35,776 bases of DNA from a virus: the IMG/VR virus record IMGVR_UViG_3300026097_000053, positions 1 through 35,776 of that record, one strand, 5' to 3'. The notes beneath the pieces are model-generated. The model searched no databases. It had not been told where the DNA came from and worked only from the letters and a program-made list of their open reading frames with translations. Both the position numbers and the translations under genes were made by a program. The first letter of the stretch is position 1. The number at the start of each line of letters is the position of its first letter. This document shows positions 6,076 to 15,075 of the stretch, piece by piece.

Positions 6076-9000
6076 ATGGCTATTACCAGAATCAAGAATA
6101 ACCAGATCACTGACAGCACTATTAATGCGGCTGCTAAACTATCTGATTTTTCAGTAACGGCAGGAAAACTTGCTAACAACATAACCTATGGGTCAGACTG
6201 GACTATTACAGGCAATCTAACAGTCAACGGGTCAACTACAACAGTTGATACTACCAATATGACTGTCGAAGATCCATTGTTGTTACTTGCTAGTGAACAA
6301 ACCGGAACTCCTGCACTAGATATTGGTTTTATCGGCGAGCGTGGCGATGACGATAACATAGCTCTTGTTTGGGACGAAGGTAGTGACGAATTTGTAGCGG
6401 CATTTATCAGCGACACCGAAAGCAACACAACAGTTACTATCACTAGTTATTCAGATTTTAAAGCTGGTAATATTGATGCGCAAGCAGGTATCCAGGCATC
6501 AACAACTATCACAGCAACCGGTAATGTAGCCGGCGGAAATATTACCACAGCTGGTGCAGTAGAAGCCGATGGCCTTATTAGTTCTGGTAGCACTATTACA
6601 GCTACAGGTAATGTAAGTGGTGGAAACTTAACAACTGCTGGCGATGTAACCACTGCTACAGTAACAGCTAGCGGCGCTATCTCAAGTGACACAACTATCA
6701 CAGCTACAGGAAATGTAAGTGGTGGTAATATCACAACAGCTGGTGCAGTAGATGCAACAGGTAATGTAACCGGTGGAAACTTAACCACAGCAGGTGATGT
6801 AACCACTGCTACAGTAACAGCTAGCGGCGCTATCTCAAGTGACACAACTATCACAGCTACAGGAAATGTAAGTGGTGGTAATCTTGTAAGCGCCGCTGAT
6901 GTTACAACAGTAAGTGTAACTGCCAGTGGCAATGTTGATGCAGGTAATGTAAATGCAACTAGCGGTATTACAGCCGGGACAACTGTAGTTGCTACTGGCA
7001 ACGTAACAGGTGGAAACTTAACCACAGCAGGTGATGTAACCACTGCTACAGTAACAGCTAGCGGTGCTATCTCGAGTGACACAACTATCACAGCTACAGG
7101 AAATGTAAGTGGTGGTAATATCACAACAGCTGGTGCAGTAGATGCTACAGGAAATGTATCAGGTGGAAATATTACCACAGGCGGTATAGTGTCCGCCACT
7201 GGTAATGTATCAGGTGGAAATATTACCACAGCTGGTGATATGAATGCAACCGGCAATGTCAGTGCTGATAATGTGATCACAGATACAGTAACTAATTCTG
7301 GAGTATTAACTGTTTCAACCACATCAGGAAACATTGTTCTTAATCCGTCAGGTGGTGCAGTTCTAATAGGATCGAGTCAAGTAAAAGAAGTAGCTAACCC
7401 AACCAGTGCGCAGGATGCTGCTACAAAACAGTATGTTGATGATGCTGTGAGTTCAGGTTTAACAATTCACGATCCGGTGCGAGTTGAAAGCCCAGACTCC
7501 GACGGCGATATTGGTGCTACCTATGCACAAGGCGGTAATACATTTACTGTAACAGATGTAGTAGCACCTGATACTGTGGTATTTTCTACCGCTGCCAATT
7601 TACAAGTTAATGATCAATTATGGTTTACCAACAGTTTTAATGGTGTAGTAGCCGATACTGCTTTCTTTGTGGTTAGTGCTCCGAATACCAGTGCTGCTGT
7701 GCTTACTAGAAACTACAACGGTGAAGCAGTAGGCAACTTAACAAATGCTACTAGTTTAACACAAAGTGTACGGGTAAACAGCGGCCAAGGAGCAACACTT
7801 ACTGCTACGGCCAATGGTGCTATTACCGTAGATGGTATTACATTAAGTGTGTCAGATCGTGCATTGATCTACAATCAAAACGAGGCGTACGAAAACGGTG
7901 TGTATGTTGTTACACAGACTGGTAATGCTACCGCACCATTTATCTTAACACGTTCATCTGACATGGACACATATATTCCAGACAATGTTAATGGTTTTGA
8001 TTCTGGCGACTATTTCTTTGTAGAAGAAGGCGACGGAGGTGCTGGTGAATCTTATGTATTGACTGATCCAGTTGGACCTGTTGTCATTGGTTTAGACTCT
8101 GTGACATTTACAAAATTTGCAGAAAGTCAGGTATACAGTGCAAATACATCAGCAGGGTTAGTTCTCAACGGAACAGTTTTTTCTGCAAAAGTTGACGGGA
8201 TAACCACATCTTTTGATGGAAGTGGTAATATAATTGTTAAAGCCAGTGCTAATCTTACGACTCCAAACATTGGCGCCGCAACTGGCACAAGTTTAAATGT
8301 CACTGGTAACGTAACAGGCGGAAATCTTGTTACAGCAGGTGATGTAACCACTGCTACGGTTACAGCAAGCGGCGCTATCTCAAGTGACACAACTATCACA
8401 GCTACAGGAAATGTAAGTGGTGGCAACTTAACCACTGCTGGAGACGTAACCACTGCTACTGTAACAGCAAGTGGCAACGTAACTGGTGGTAACTTAACCA
8501 CAGGTGGTTTAGTAGATGCAACCGGCAACGTCTCGGGTGGCAATTTGACCACTGCTGGAGACGTAACCACTGCTACTGTAACTGCAAGTGGTAACGTAAC
8601 TGGTGGTAATTTATTAACCGGCGGAGATGCTGACGTTACAGGCACTGTAACCGGCGCTAATATTGTTTCCAGCGCACTCACCGACGGTCGTGTAGTGCTA
8701 GCAGGCACCAGTGGAATATTAGAAGACAACACCAACTTAACTTTTGATGGTACTGTATTAACTGTCACAGGTAATGTTGCAGCAGGCAACATCAGTGCCA
8801 GTGGTATTGCAACTGTTACTGGCAACGTAACTGGTGGAAATCTTGTTACAGCAGGTGATGTAACCACTGCTACGGTTACAGCTAGTGGTGCAATCACAGG
8901 TAATAGCATTGATATCACAGGGCAAAGCGATTTTGACAACATTCGCGTAGACAACAATGATATTACTGCACACACAGGCGGTATCATTACATTCAACGAT

Positions 9001-10476
9001 GCAGGCGCCGATGTAGACTTCCGTTTCGAGGGGGCAGGCGATGCTAACTTGTTGGTGTTGGATGCAAGTGCAGACGAAATTGTTATTGGTAATGCTACTC
9101 CAGTAACCGGTGCCAAACTTGCAATTAGAACCACAGATAGTATTTTGGTGCCAGTAGGCACCACATCAGAGCGTCCAGGTACACCAGCTCCTGGTATGAT
9201 ACGTTTCAACAGTCAGTTGGATACCTTAGAATTTTACGACAACGACAGTTGGACAACGGCTGGCAGTGAATTTACAGTTATTGGCAGCGAAACATTTAAT
9301 GGTGACGGATCAACTGTAGCATTTACACTCAGTGACGAGCAAACAACTGCAAGTTGTATTGTGAGCATCAACGGTGTTGTTCAGCTTCCAACCACTGCAT
9401 ACAGTGTAAGTAGCACAACTCTTACATTCACAGAGGCTCCATTAAGTGGCGACGTAATTGAAGTTCGCAAACTAACAACCACTTCAACTGTTACAGCGTT
9501 GGTATCATCAGACACCACTTCTGAAGTAAACGCAGACGGTGGAGGAGCAGTAAGAATTGTAGGTAACCTAATACCTAATGCTAACGTCACTTTCAATCTT
9601 GGTAATACCACCACTCGCTGGAATGAATTATTCCTAGCAGGTAATACCATTACAATGGGCGATGTTGTAATGAAGGATACCGGCGGTGCTATTGGATTCT
9701 TTGGCAGCAACGGAACTACACCAATTCCAGTTGACTCAGGAAGTGTTGATGCAACATCTATTGCCAACGGCACCAGTGAACTAGCTGTTATTGCCAGTGG
9801 CGGTAACATTCGTGCAAACGTAGGTGGATCTACTGTAGGGTTATTTACAAGCAGTGGATTTACAGTTACTGGTACAATCAGTGCTAATAGTTTTGCTGGG
9901 TTAGATGCAACTAAAATTGAAGATGGTACTACTAACGTATCGATAGATTCAACTAATGGACCAGTTAGCGTTGATATTGGCGGTACTAACATATTGAATA
10001 TTGATAGCTCAGGTGTTATCAACGGTCAAGCAGACGGAGTAGGCAACATAGGTAATGCTACCACTGGATTTAACACTGTGTTTGCAAAAGCAACAAGTGC
10101 GCAGTATGCTGACTTAGCAGAAATGTACGCTGCAGATGCAGACATTGAGCCTGGTACAGTGGTTGTATTTGGGGGTAATGCCGAAGTTACAACTGCTACT
10201 ACTGAAAACGATAGTCGTGTAGCTGGGGTTGTTTCAACAAATCCAAGTTATTTGATGAACAGTGCAATTGATGCTGAATATCCAGTGGCAGTAGCACTTA
10301 CAGGTCGTGTACCTTGTAAAGTTTCAGGAACTGTATCCAAAGGCGACTTGATGGTATCCGGACCAAACGGGACTGCACAAATCAACAACAGTGCAACTGC
10401 TGGTACAATTATCGGCAAAGCATTAGAAAACAGCGAAGGCGATGCAGTTATTGAAGTAGTTGTTGGTCGTTTCTAA
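6076..10476 (+). CDS. Giant tail fibre protein, 1466 residues
   Basis: The N-terminus MAITRIKNNQITDSTINAAA is followed by a VNGSTTTVDTTN...EDPLLLLAS attachment-type segment. Residues about 140-440 and 740-960 are tandem GNVSGGNxTTAG repeats. Between them (about 450-720) lies a globular insertion containing a GLTIHDPVRV and ENGVYVVTQT pattern, which also begins the next fibre. Residues about 1021-1134 are the shared NGDGSTVAFTL module. The last 130 residues, from ATSAQYADLAEMYAADADIE, form a conserved end domain shared with the 658-residue fibre (EPGTVVVFGG, RVAGVVSTNP, LTGRVPCKV, VVVGRF). That end may be an autoprocessing or trimerising tip, unproven. The gene has its own late promoter and terminator. 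Confidence 0.85.
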   Translation: MAITRIKNNQITDSTINAAAKLSDFSVTAGKLANNITYGSDWTITGNLTVNGSTTTVDTTNMTVEDPLLLLASEQTGTPALDIGFIGERGDDDNIALVWDEGSDEFVAAFISDTESNTTVTITSYSDFKAGNIDAQAGIQASTTITATGNVAGGNITTAGAVEADGLISSGSTITATGNVSGGNLTTAGDVTTATVTASGAISSDTTITATGNVSGGNITTAGAVDATGNVTGGNLTTAGDVTTATVTASGAISSDTTITATGNVSGGNLVSAADVTTVSVTASGNVDAGNVNATSGITAGTTVVATGNVTGGNLTTAGDVTTATVTASGAISSDTTITATGNVSGGNITTAGAVDATGNVSGGNITTGGIVSATGNVSGGNITTAGDMNATGNVSADNVITDTVTNSGVLTVSTTSGNIVLNPSGGAVLIGSSQVKEVANPTSAQDAATKQYVDDAVSSGLTIHDPVRVESPDSDGDIGATYAQGGNTFTVTDVVAPDTVVFSTAANLQVNDQLWFTNSFNGVVADTAFFVVSAPNTSAAVLTRNYNGEAVGNLTNATSLTQSVRVNSGQGATLTATANGAITVDGITLSVSDRALIYNQNEAYENGVYVVTQTGNATAPFILTRSSDMDTYIPDNVNGFDSGDYFFVEEGDGGAGESYVLTDPVGPVVIGLDSVTFTKFAESQVYSANTSAGLVLNGTVFSAKVDGITTSFDGSGNIIVKASANLTTPNIGAATGTSLNVTGNVTGGNLVTAGDVTTATVTASGAISSDTTITATGNVSGGNLTTAGDVTTATVTASGNVTGGNLTTGGLVDATGNVSGGNLTTAGDVTTATVTASGNVTGGNLLTGGDADVTGTVTGANIVSSALTDGRVVLAGTSGILEDNTNLTFDGTVLTVTGNVAAGNISASGIATVTGNVTGGNLVTAGDVTTATVTASGAITGNSIDITGQSDFDNIRVDNNDITAHTGGIITFNDAGADVDFRFEGAGDANLLVLDASADEIVIGNATPVTGAKLAIRTTDSILVPVGTTSERPGTPAPGMIRFNSQLDTLEFYDNDSWTTAGSEFTVIGSETFNGDGSTVAFTLSDEQTTASCIVSINGVVQLPTTAYSVSSTTLTFTEAPLSGDVIEVRKLTTTSTVTALVSSDTTSEVNADGGGAVRIVGNLIPNANVTFNLGNTTTRWNELFLAGNTITMGDVVMKDTGGAIGFFGSNGTTPIPVDSGSVDATSIANGTSELAVIASGGNIRANVGGSTVGLFTSSGFTVTGTISANSFAGLDATKIEDGTTNVSIDSTNGPVSVDIGGTNILNIDSSGVINGQADGVGNIGNATTGFNTVFAKATSAQYADLAEMYAADADIEPGTVVVFGGNAEVTTATTENDSRVAGVVSTNPSYLMNSAIDAEYPVAVALTGRVPCKVSGTVSKGDLMVSGPNGTAQINNSATAGTIIGKALENSEGDAVIEVVVGRF
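6643..7115 (+). repeat. Tandem 83-bp coding repeats in the giant fibre gene
   Basis: An 83-bp unit starting GATGTAACCACTGCTACAGT occurs at 6643-6725, 6796-6878 and 7033-7115. The first two copies are identical and the third has two changes. Diverged copies lie at 8341-8423 in the same gene, 11295-11377 in the 658-residue fibre, and a form 18 bp shorter at 12784-12848 in the 161-residue fibre. All encode shaft repeats. Near-identity at the DNA level, including silent positions, points to recent duplication or gene conversion. Confidence 0.85.
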
Positions 10477-10489
10477 ACAATCAATACTG

Positions 10490-10521
10490 AAAAATAGGGC
10501 GTTTGTTAGCCCTATTTTTTT
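10490..10521 (+). terminator. Rho-independent terminator after the giant fibre gene
   Basis: A perfect 10-bp stem AAAATAGGGC/GCCCTATTTT with an 8-nt loop is followed by a T run. It lies 14 nt after the stop of the 1466-residue fibre gene and isolates it from the next unit. Confidence 0.9.
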
Positions 10522-10522
10522 G

Positions 10523-10530
10523 ACTAAATA
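10523..10530 (+). promoter_or_regulatory. Late-type promoter, ACTAAATA
   Basis: ACTAAATAT directly follows the terminator T-run and lies 23 nt upstream of the ATG at 10554. It has the TAAATA core shared by the other late-type sites in this window. Confidence 0.6.
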
Positions 10531-10553
10531 TATGATATTAGAATGGTAGACAT

Positions 10554-12530
10554 ATGGGATTAACTAGGCCTCGCGCTCATCAACTTCAAGACTTGGATTA
10601 CAAACAAGCTGTACGAGTAATAACCACAACCAATGTAACTCTCAGTGGCGGAGCTCCAAATGAAGTTGACGGAGTTAGTCTTAGTTTAGGCGATAGAATT
10701 CTTGTTGCTGGGCAGACTGACGGCGCAGAAAACGGCATTTATCAAGTAACTACAGTGGGTGCTGGCAGCTCGGGCACCTGGGCGAGAACTGCCACAGCAG
10801 ACGAAGACGGCGAGATCAATGCTGGTATGATCGTCATGGTTACAGAAGGCACTGTCAATGCCGATGTCCAATGGAAATTGATTACAGATGATCCTATCGT
10901 AGTTGGCACCACAGAATTAGAATTTACCCAAGCCAGTGCAGATGCATTTGGTATTATAAATGCAGATGGAACAAATATAATCGCTGACAGTGTAGGTGAT
11001 ACTGTTACACTTTCTCCTGGTAATAATATCAGCATCACGGGTAACGCTGCTAGTGATACCATTACCATTGGGGTAACAGGTATTGCACTTGACAGTATCA
11101 GCAACGGAACAAGCAATGTAAGTGTAGTTAGTAGTGGCGGAAATATAACTGTAGGCATAGGCGGAAGTGAGGTAGCTGAATTTTCAAGTTCTTTACTTAC
11201 AGTAACTGGCAACGTAAGTGGTAGCAATATCACAACAGGTGGTGTTGTTGATGCAACTGGTAATGTAAGTGGTGGAAATATTACCACAGCTGGCGATGTA
11301 ACCACTGCTACGGTAACTGCAAGTGGTGCTATTTCAAGTGAAACAACAATCACAGCCACAGGTAATATAAGTGGTGGTAATATCACAACAGGTGGTGTTG
11401 TTGATGCAACTGGTAATGTAAGTGGTGGAAATATTACCACAGCTGGTGATCTCAGTGTTAGTGGCCTGTCAACCTTATCTGGCAATGTAAGGATACAAGG
11501 GCAAAATCAACTGCAATTTTTTGATTCTGATAGCAGTCATTACGTTTCATTTAAAAGTGCCAATACAGTAAGTGCAAATGTTAACTGGACACTTCCAAAT
11601 GCCGACGGAAGTAACGGTCAAGTATTAAGCACTAACGGAACTGGTGACTTAGTTTGGATTACTGTTGGCGGTGGAGGAGGCGGTGACATAACATGGACTA
11701 CCGTTGCAAATGTTCCTCCAGTTAGCCCGGGCCCCGGAGATTTTTGGTATGATAGTTTCAGTCAAATTAAGTACCAATATATCAATGACGGAACCAGCAA
11801 TGTTTGGGTAGATCAAACTCCTCCTACAACATTTAGTTCGCTTAGTACAGGTCAGATTATAAACGCCAGCGCAAATGGAGTAGGAAACATTGGAACATCC
11901 GGCGGTAGATTTGATAGTGTATTCGCTGGATTTTTTGTAGGAGATGGTAGTCAATTAACTGGTTTGCCCGCGGGTTACACAGACGATGATGTAGCATCAT
12001 TTCTTAGTTCATTTGGTAGTAATACAATATCTACTACCGGTAGCATCAGTGCCAGTTCGTTTGGTAAAACAGGTTCCAACGGAATAGGCAATATTGGATC
12101 ATCTTTAAATACATTTAACACTGTGTTTGCAAAAGCAACCAGCGCACAATATGCTGACTTAGCAGAAATGTACACATCTGATTGTAACTATGAACCAGGA
12201 ACAGTTGTTGTATTTGGTGGAGATCAAGAAATCACACAAAGCATAAAATCTCACGATACAAGAGTTGCCGGAGTTGTATCCACTAACCCAGCTTTTGTAA
12301 TGAATTCTACAATCAATAACAAACTGGATTTGCCTGTAGCGTTTACAGGAAGAGTTCCTTGTTGGGTACAAGGACCAGTTGATAAAGGTGATGTATTGGT
12401 TACTGGCGAACAAACAGGCACAGCGCAGCGAATAAATAGTTGGAAGCCAGGGTGTGTAGTTGGTAAAAGTTTAGACAGGATTGATAACAATGAAATTAAA
12501 AAAATTGAAGTAGTGGTAGGGAGATTTTAA
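10554..12530 (+). CDS. Tail fibre protein, 658 residues
   Basis: Residues 1-130 form the module beginning MGLTRPRAHQLQDLDYKQAV, with LGDRILVAGQTDGAENGIYQ and VTEGTVNADVQWKL, a segment widespread in phage fibres and also present inside the 1466-residue fibre. GNVSGGNITT repeats follow at about 215-300. At about 386-423 lies a GDFWYDS...INDGTSNVWVDQ segment like the decorations in the sheath. The C-terminal 135 residues, from ATSAQYADLAEMYTS, are the same end domain as in the giant fibre, finishing in VVVGRF. The stop overlaps the next ATG by one base. This is probably a second receptor-binding or side fibre, paralogous at both ends with the giant fibre. Confidence 0.82.
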   Translation: MGLTRPRAHQLQDLDYKQAVRVITTTNVTLSGGAPNEVDGVSLSLGDRILVAGQTDGAENGIYQVTTVGAGSSGTWARTATADEDGEINAGMIVMVTEGTVNADVQWKLITDDPIVVGTTELEFTQASADAFGIINADGTNIIADSVGDTVTLSPGNNISITGNAASDTITIGVTGIALDSISNGTSNVSVVSSGGNITVGIGGSEVAEFSSSLLTVTGNVSGSNITTGGVVDATGNVSGGNITTAGDVTTATVTASGAISSETTITATGNISGGNITTGGVVDATGNVSGGNITTAGDLSVSGLSTLSGNVRIQGQNQLQFFDSDSSHYVSFKSANTVSANVNWTLPNADGSNGQVLSTNGTGDLVWITVGGGGGGDITWTTVANVPPVSPGPGDFWYDSFSQIKYQYINDGTSNVWVDQTPPTTFSSLSTGQIINASANGVGNIGTSGGRFDSVFAGFFVGDGSQLTGLPAGYTDDDVASFLSSFGSNTISTTGSISASSFGKTGSNGIGNIGSSLNTFNTVFAKATSAQYADLAEMYTSDCNYEPGTVVVFGGDQEITQSIKSHDTRVAGVVSTNPAFVMNSTINNKLDLPVAFTGRVPCWVQGPVDKGDVLVTGEQTGTAQRINSWKPGCVVGKSLDRIDNNEIKKIEVVVGRF

Positions 12531-13015
12531 TGGCATTTCCGACGAGCCCAGTTGACGGACAAAAAGCCAGTGTAAATGGCATAACCTATATTTACAATTC
12601 AGCAATTCCTGCTTGGACTGTAAATAGTACTTTTTTAGAAAGTTTTTCTGGAAATTTACTAATCGCTAACAATATATCAACAGCCAACTCTATAACTGCC
12701 GACGAATTAAGTGTTGGGCCAATTTCAGCAACTGATGTCACAGTCACAGGTAATGTAAGTGGTGGCAACTTGACCACAGCAGGTGATGTAACCACAGCTA
12801 CAGTAACAGCTAGCACAACTATCACAGCTACAGGAAATGTAAGTGGTGGAAACTTAACCACAGGTGGCAATGTTGAAGCCAATTTTTTCTTTGGAAACGC
12901 CAGTCAACTTACTGGTATTGCTATCAGTTCTACTGAACTGGTTGATTCCCAAAGATTAGATATTAGAAACTCCTCAGGTAATATAGTATTGACAATTTTT
13001 GGCGCAGGATCTTAA
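12530..13015 (+). CDS. Short fibre protein with shaft repeats
   Basis: This 161-residue protein starts in a TAATG overlap with the previous stop. It begins MAFPTSPVDGQKASVNGITY, a short form of the fibre 'DGQ...NGITYIYNSA.PAW' segment. It then carries two to three GNVSGGNLTT repeats encoded by a copy of the 83-bp repeat that has lost 18 bp in frame, and a tail with a GNASQLTGIAIS segment found before the tip in many fibres. It ends in LTIFGAGS. It lacks the large end domain of its neighbours, so it may be a fibre fragment, an adaptor, or a product of recombination between fibre genes. Confidence 0.65.
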   Translation: MAFPTSPVDGQKASVNGITYIYNSAIPAWTVNSTFLESFSGNLLIANNISTANSITADELSVGPISATDVTVTGNVSGGNLTTAGDVTTATVTASTTITATGNVSGGNLTTGGNVEANFFFGNASQLTGIAISSTELVDSQRLDIRNSSGNIVLTIFGAGS

Positions 13016-13030
13016 TAAGATAAGTAAAGT

Positions 13031-13933
13031 ATGGCATTTGTAAGACCACTTTACTACAACGCTGGTGTCTTAGAAGAAATGACCGATACACACATTGAGT
13101 CATATAGAACACGATGCAAATTTCTTTTTCTCAACAATCCTTCTGTGTTTTTGAGTGTTGTTGCGTCTGGCGGAAGTTTGGGCAACATTGCAGACACAAG
13201 ATTAATAGCCGGAGCAAGTACTTCAAGAGTTGATCGATTTGCTACAGCCCCGGAAACTCCTAATGTGCAAGTAGCAACAGTTCAATACGGTAGAGTAGAT
13301 GAAACTGTCGAAAGCACAACTGCACCTAATGATGGTTCTGGTTACAGTTTTCCCTTGTACTATGACGGTGCAGGAGCCTTGCAGGCAATGACTTTGCAAG
13401 ATGTTTATGATACATTTGCAGAAGAAGCAATTTTAGGATTGGACGCATCGGGAGAATTATACACTATAAGCACCTCGGCATCCGTGTCCGGATATACCAG
13501 TCTGGGAATTATATTTTCTGATACTGGTGCAAATGTTGCAGCTTATACTGCAGGCGGAATTCCTGAAGCCCAAGATCAGCCTTTTACTAGGTTCGATTAT
13601 TATCTACATCAAAGAAACGCAGTTTCGTCATCATATGATGTAAATGTTGCAAAATATGACGGATCCGGCGTGCAAGAAATGACAGAACTAGAAATTGATA
13701 ATATATTGGAGCCGGCGGTAAGACATCTGGCAACTTCGGTTACTGGCTTTAGTTTACGTTTTAGCTGGAACGGAACAGGTGTTGAAACAGGGATTATAAA
13801 TGATACAAGATTGAATGGTACTGGTAATTATCAACAACGTTTTGTTAACACCAATGATTATCGGACTCAAGAATTTCCCAATGGAAGTTTTGTAACAGAA
13901 AACACATATGAATTAAGGGTCAGAAAAGAATGA
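13031..13933 (+). CDS. Virion protein of three tandem ~95-residue repeats
   Basis: The 300 residues divide into three related units, starting near residues 5, 106 and 203. Each opens with a Tyr-rich segment and a Gly turn followed by a Met-Thr helix (PLYYNAGVLEEMTDTHIESY; PLYYDGAGALQAMTLQDVYD; VAKYDGSGVQEMTELEIDNI), and each ends in aromatic beta strands, the last as TYELRVRKE. There is no signal peptide or known enzyme motif. Its place in the fibre operon and a 4-nt ATGA overlap with the next gene suggest a tail or baseplate-associated structural or fibre-assembly protein. I do not know the family name. Confidence 0.65.
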   Translation: MAFVRPLYYNAGVLEEMTDTHIESYRTRCKFLFLNNPSVFLSVVASGGSLGNIADTRLIAGASTSRVDRFATAPETPNVQVATVQYGRVDETVESTTAPNDGSGYSFPLYYDGAGALQAMTLQDVYDTFAEEAILGLDASGELYTISTSASVSGYTSLGIIFSDTGANVAAYTAGGIPEAQDQPFTRFDYYLHQRNAVSSSYDVNVAKYDGSGVQEMTELEIDNILEPAVRHLATSVTGFSLRFSWNGTGVETGIINDTRLNGTGNYQQRFVNTNDYRTQEFPNGSFVTENTYELRVRKE

Positions 13934-14418
13934 TTTTAGGCAACGGCGAGTTTACAGAAGCTTATTTTGTAGACAGTGACAACAGACAAATCGAAGCTGT
14001 GTTTCACGATTTTGATGATGATAAGTTTTTTAATTTGATAATAAAAGTTGATTTGGAAAACGAAAACTACAAAAAATTATTGGAACAATTTAATCTTGTG
14101 CAAATAAAGAAAATGACTGACGAACGCAAAGAGTTTGAAAATCAAAAATTTTTAAATGTAGTAAAAGATGTTGCGCAACAAAGTGGACTAATATACGACC
14201 CAGAAAATGCGGATGCAGAAAATCGTTTAAGGGTTGACCATATTTTTGAACTTCCAGAAGGTGAGTTCGGTGAAGAGTTTTTATTTAATCTTAAATTGAG
14301 AGTTTTCGAAATGGATGAGGTAATGAACTCTGAAGATGCAGATCTGAAGAAAAAACTTAGAGAAGCAAAGACGCCTCTTGAAAGTTTGTACATTGCAGGA
14401 AAGTTCTTATACGAATAG
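13930..14418 (+). CDS. Acidic fibre-operon protein, function unknown
   Basis: This 162-residue protein starts in an ATGA overlap with the previous gene. It is acidic and helical in its middle (EFENQKFLNVVKDVAQQSGL) and C-terminal parts (long charged stretch with DLKKKLREAKTP), after a small beta-rich N-terminus. It lacks the Asn/Gly repeats of its neighbours, so it is not a fibre shaft. As the last gene of the fibre operon it could be a fibre-folding or assembly chaperone, by analogy with T4 gp38/gp57A positions only; no homology is claimed. Its 3' end overlaps the convergent glycosyltransferase gene by 12 nt. Confidence 0.6.
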   Translation: MILGNGEFTEAYFVDSDNRQIEAVFHDFDDDKFFNLIIKVDLENENYKKLLEQFNLVQIKKMTDERKEFENQKFLNVVKDVAQQSGLIYDPENADAENRLRVDHIFELPEGEFGEEFLFNLKLRVFEMDEVMNSEDADLKKKLREAKTPLESLYIAGKFLYE

Positions 14419-15075
14419 TTCGTAATATTTCCATCGATGAGGAAGATTTTCGCTGTGGGTAAAATGCGCAAATTTAATATCACTGTGAAACTCTTTTCCT
14501 AAAAACATATACGGATTTCCAGTCACATCCTTATATTTGCAATTTAATTTTTTTAAGTTATCATCTTTAAACCGGCATACCCAAGATTCAGGCAAATAAC
14601 ACAATTTTAACTTTTCATTAACTGAATCTTCTATGAAGTGTTGTTCGCCATTTACGGGACCTGTTGTATATCCTTCATCTATGTATTTTCTTTGATAGTA
14701 TGCAGGGTTCTCCATGAACTTGTCATAGATGTACTTACAGTCGGTAGGGTAGTACTTGTAGAAACCCCCGTTAATCGTAAAGTGAGAATACTCAGTATCC
14801 TTCCACCAACTTTTAATAGTTAAGAACTCGCCTTTCTGTATGGGATGTTCAAAAATCTTTTTGTAATCGTTGAGTAATAAAATATCAATATCCATTACAC
14901 AGATGGGTTCATCCAGGTCCAGAGTCATACCGAACATCTTGTTCCATTGTAACTGAACATTGTCTTGTATAGGTTCTCTTACCCAAACAACCTCATACTC
15001 GGGCAACTTTCTCTCAAGATACTCTTCATACTCTGGACCATATCGGTCACCAATTCTAACACATACGATTTTCAT
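14407..15075 (-). CDS. Glycosyltransferase with DxD motif (GT-A-like)
   Basis: I choose the ATG at 15075, giving 222 residues starting MKIVCVRIGDRYGPEYEEYL. It overlaps the upstream stop by one base (TAATG) and aligns with the start of the paralog at 17001-17672 (MNIVCVKWG). The central ICVMDIDILLLND segment holds the Asp-x-Asp expected to bind metal and nucleotide sugar, followed by GGFYKYYPTD and a late His/Trp-rich region. This fits a small GT-A glycosyltransferase that adds a sugar in the cytoplasm. The acceptor is unknown; fibre proteins, DNA or a lipid-linked glycan are options. It is the last gene of a four-gene minus operon and runs convergently into the fibre operon. Confidence 0.7.
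   Translation of the reverse strand: MKIVCVRIGDRYGPEYEEYLERKLPEYEVVWVREPIQDNVQLQWNKMFGMTLDLDEPICVMDIDILLLNDYKKIFEHPIQKGEFLTIKSWWKDTEYSHFTINGGFYKYYPTDCKYIYDKFMENPAYYQRKYIDEGYTTGPVNGEQHFIEDSVNEKLKLCYLPESWVCRFKDDNLKKLNCKYKDVTGNPYMFLGKEFHSDIKFAHFTHSENLPHRWKYYELFV

Noticed and set aside
6600-7260. Regular repeats as a CRISPR array
   Set aside because: The repeats lie inside an open frame, the intervals are coding and themselves related, and no palindromic repeat or cas gene is present.
6447-11485. Long antisense frames opposite the fibre repeats (6447-7334, 8127-9209, 9381-10022, 10742-11485)
   Set aside because: They mirror repetitive Thr/Gly/Asn codons of the plus strand, lack ribosome-binding sites and give Pro/Val-rich low-complexity products.
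4510-13015. Diversity-generating retroelement acting on fibre genes
   Set aside because: No reverse transcriptase, template repeat or adenine-biased variable region is visible in the window; a cassette outside it cannot be excluded.
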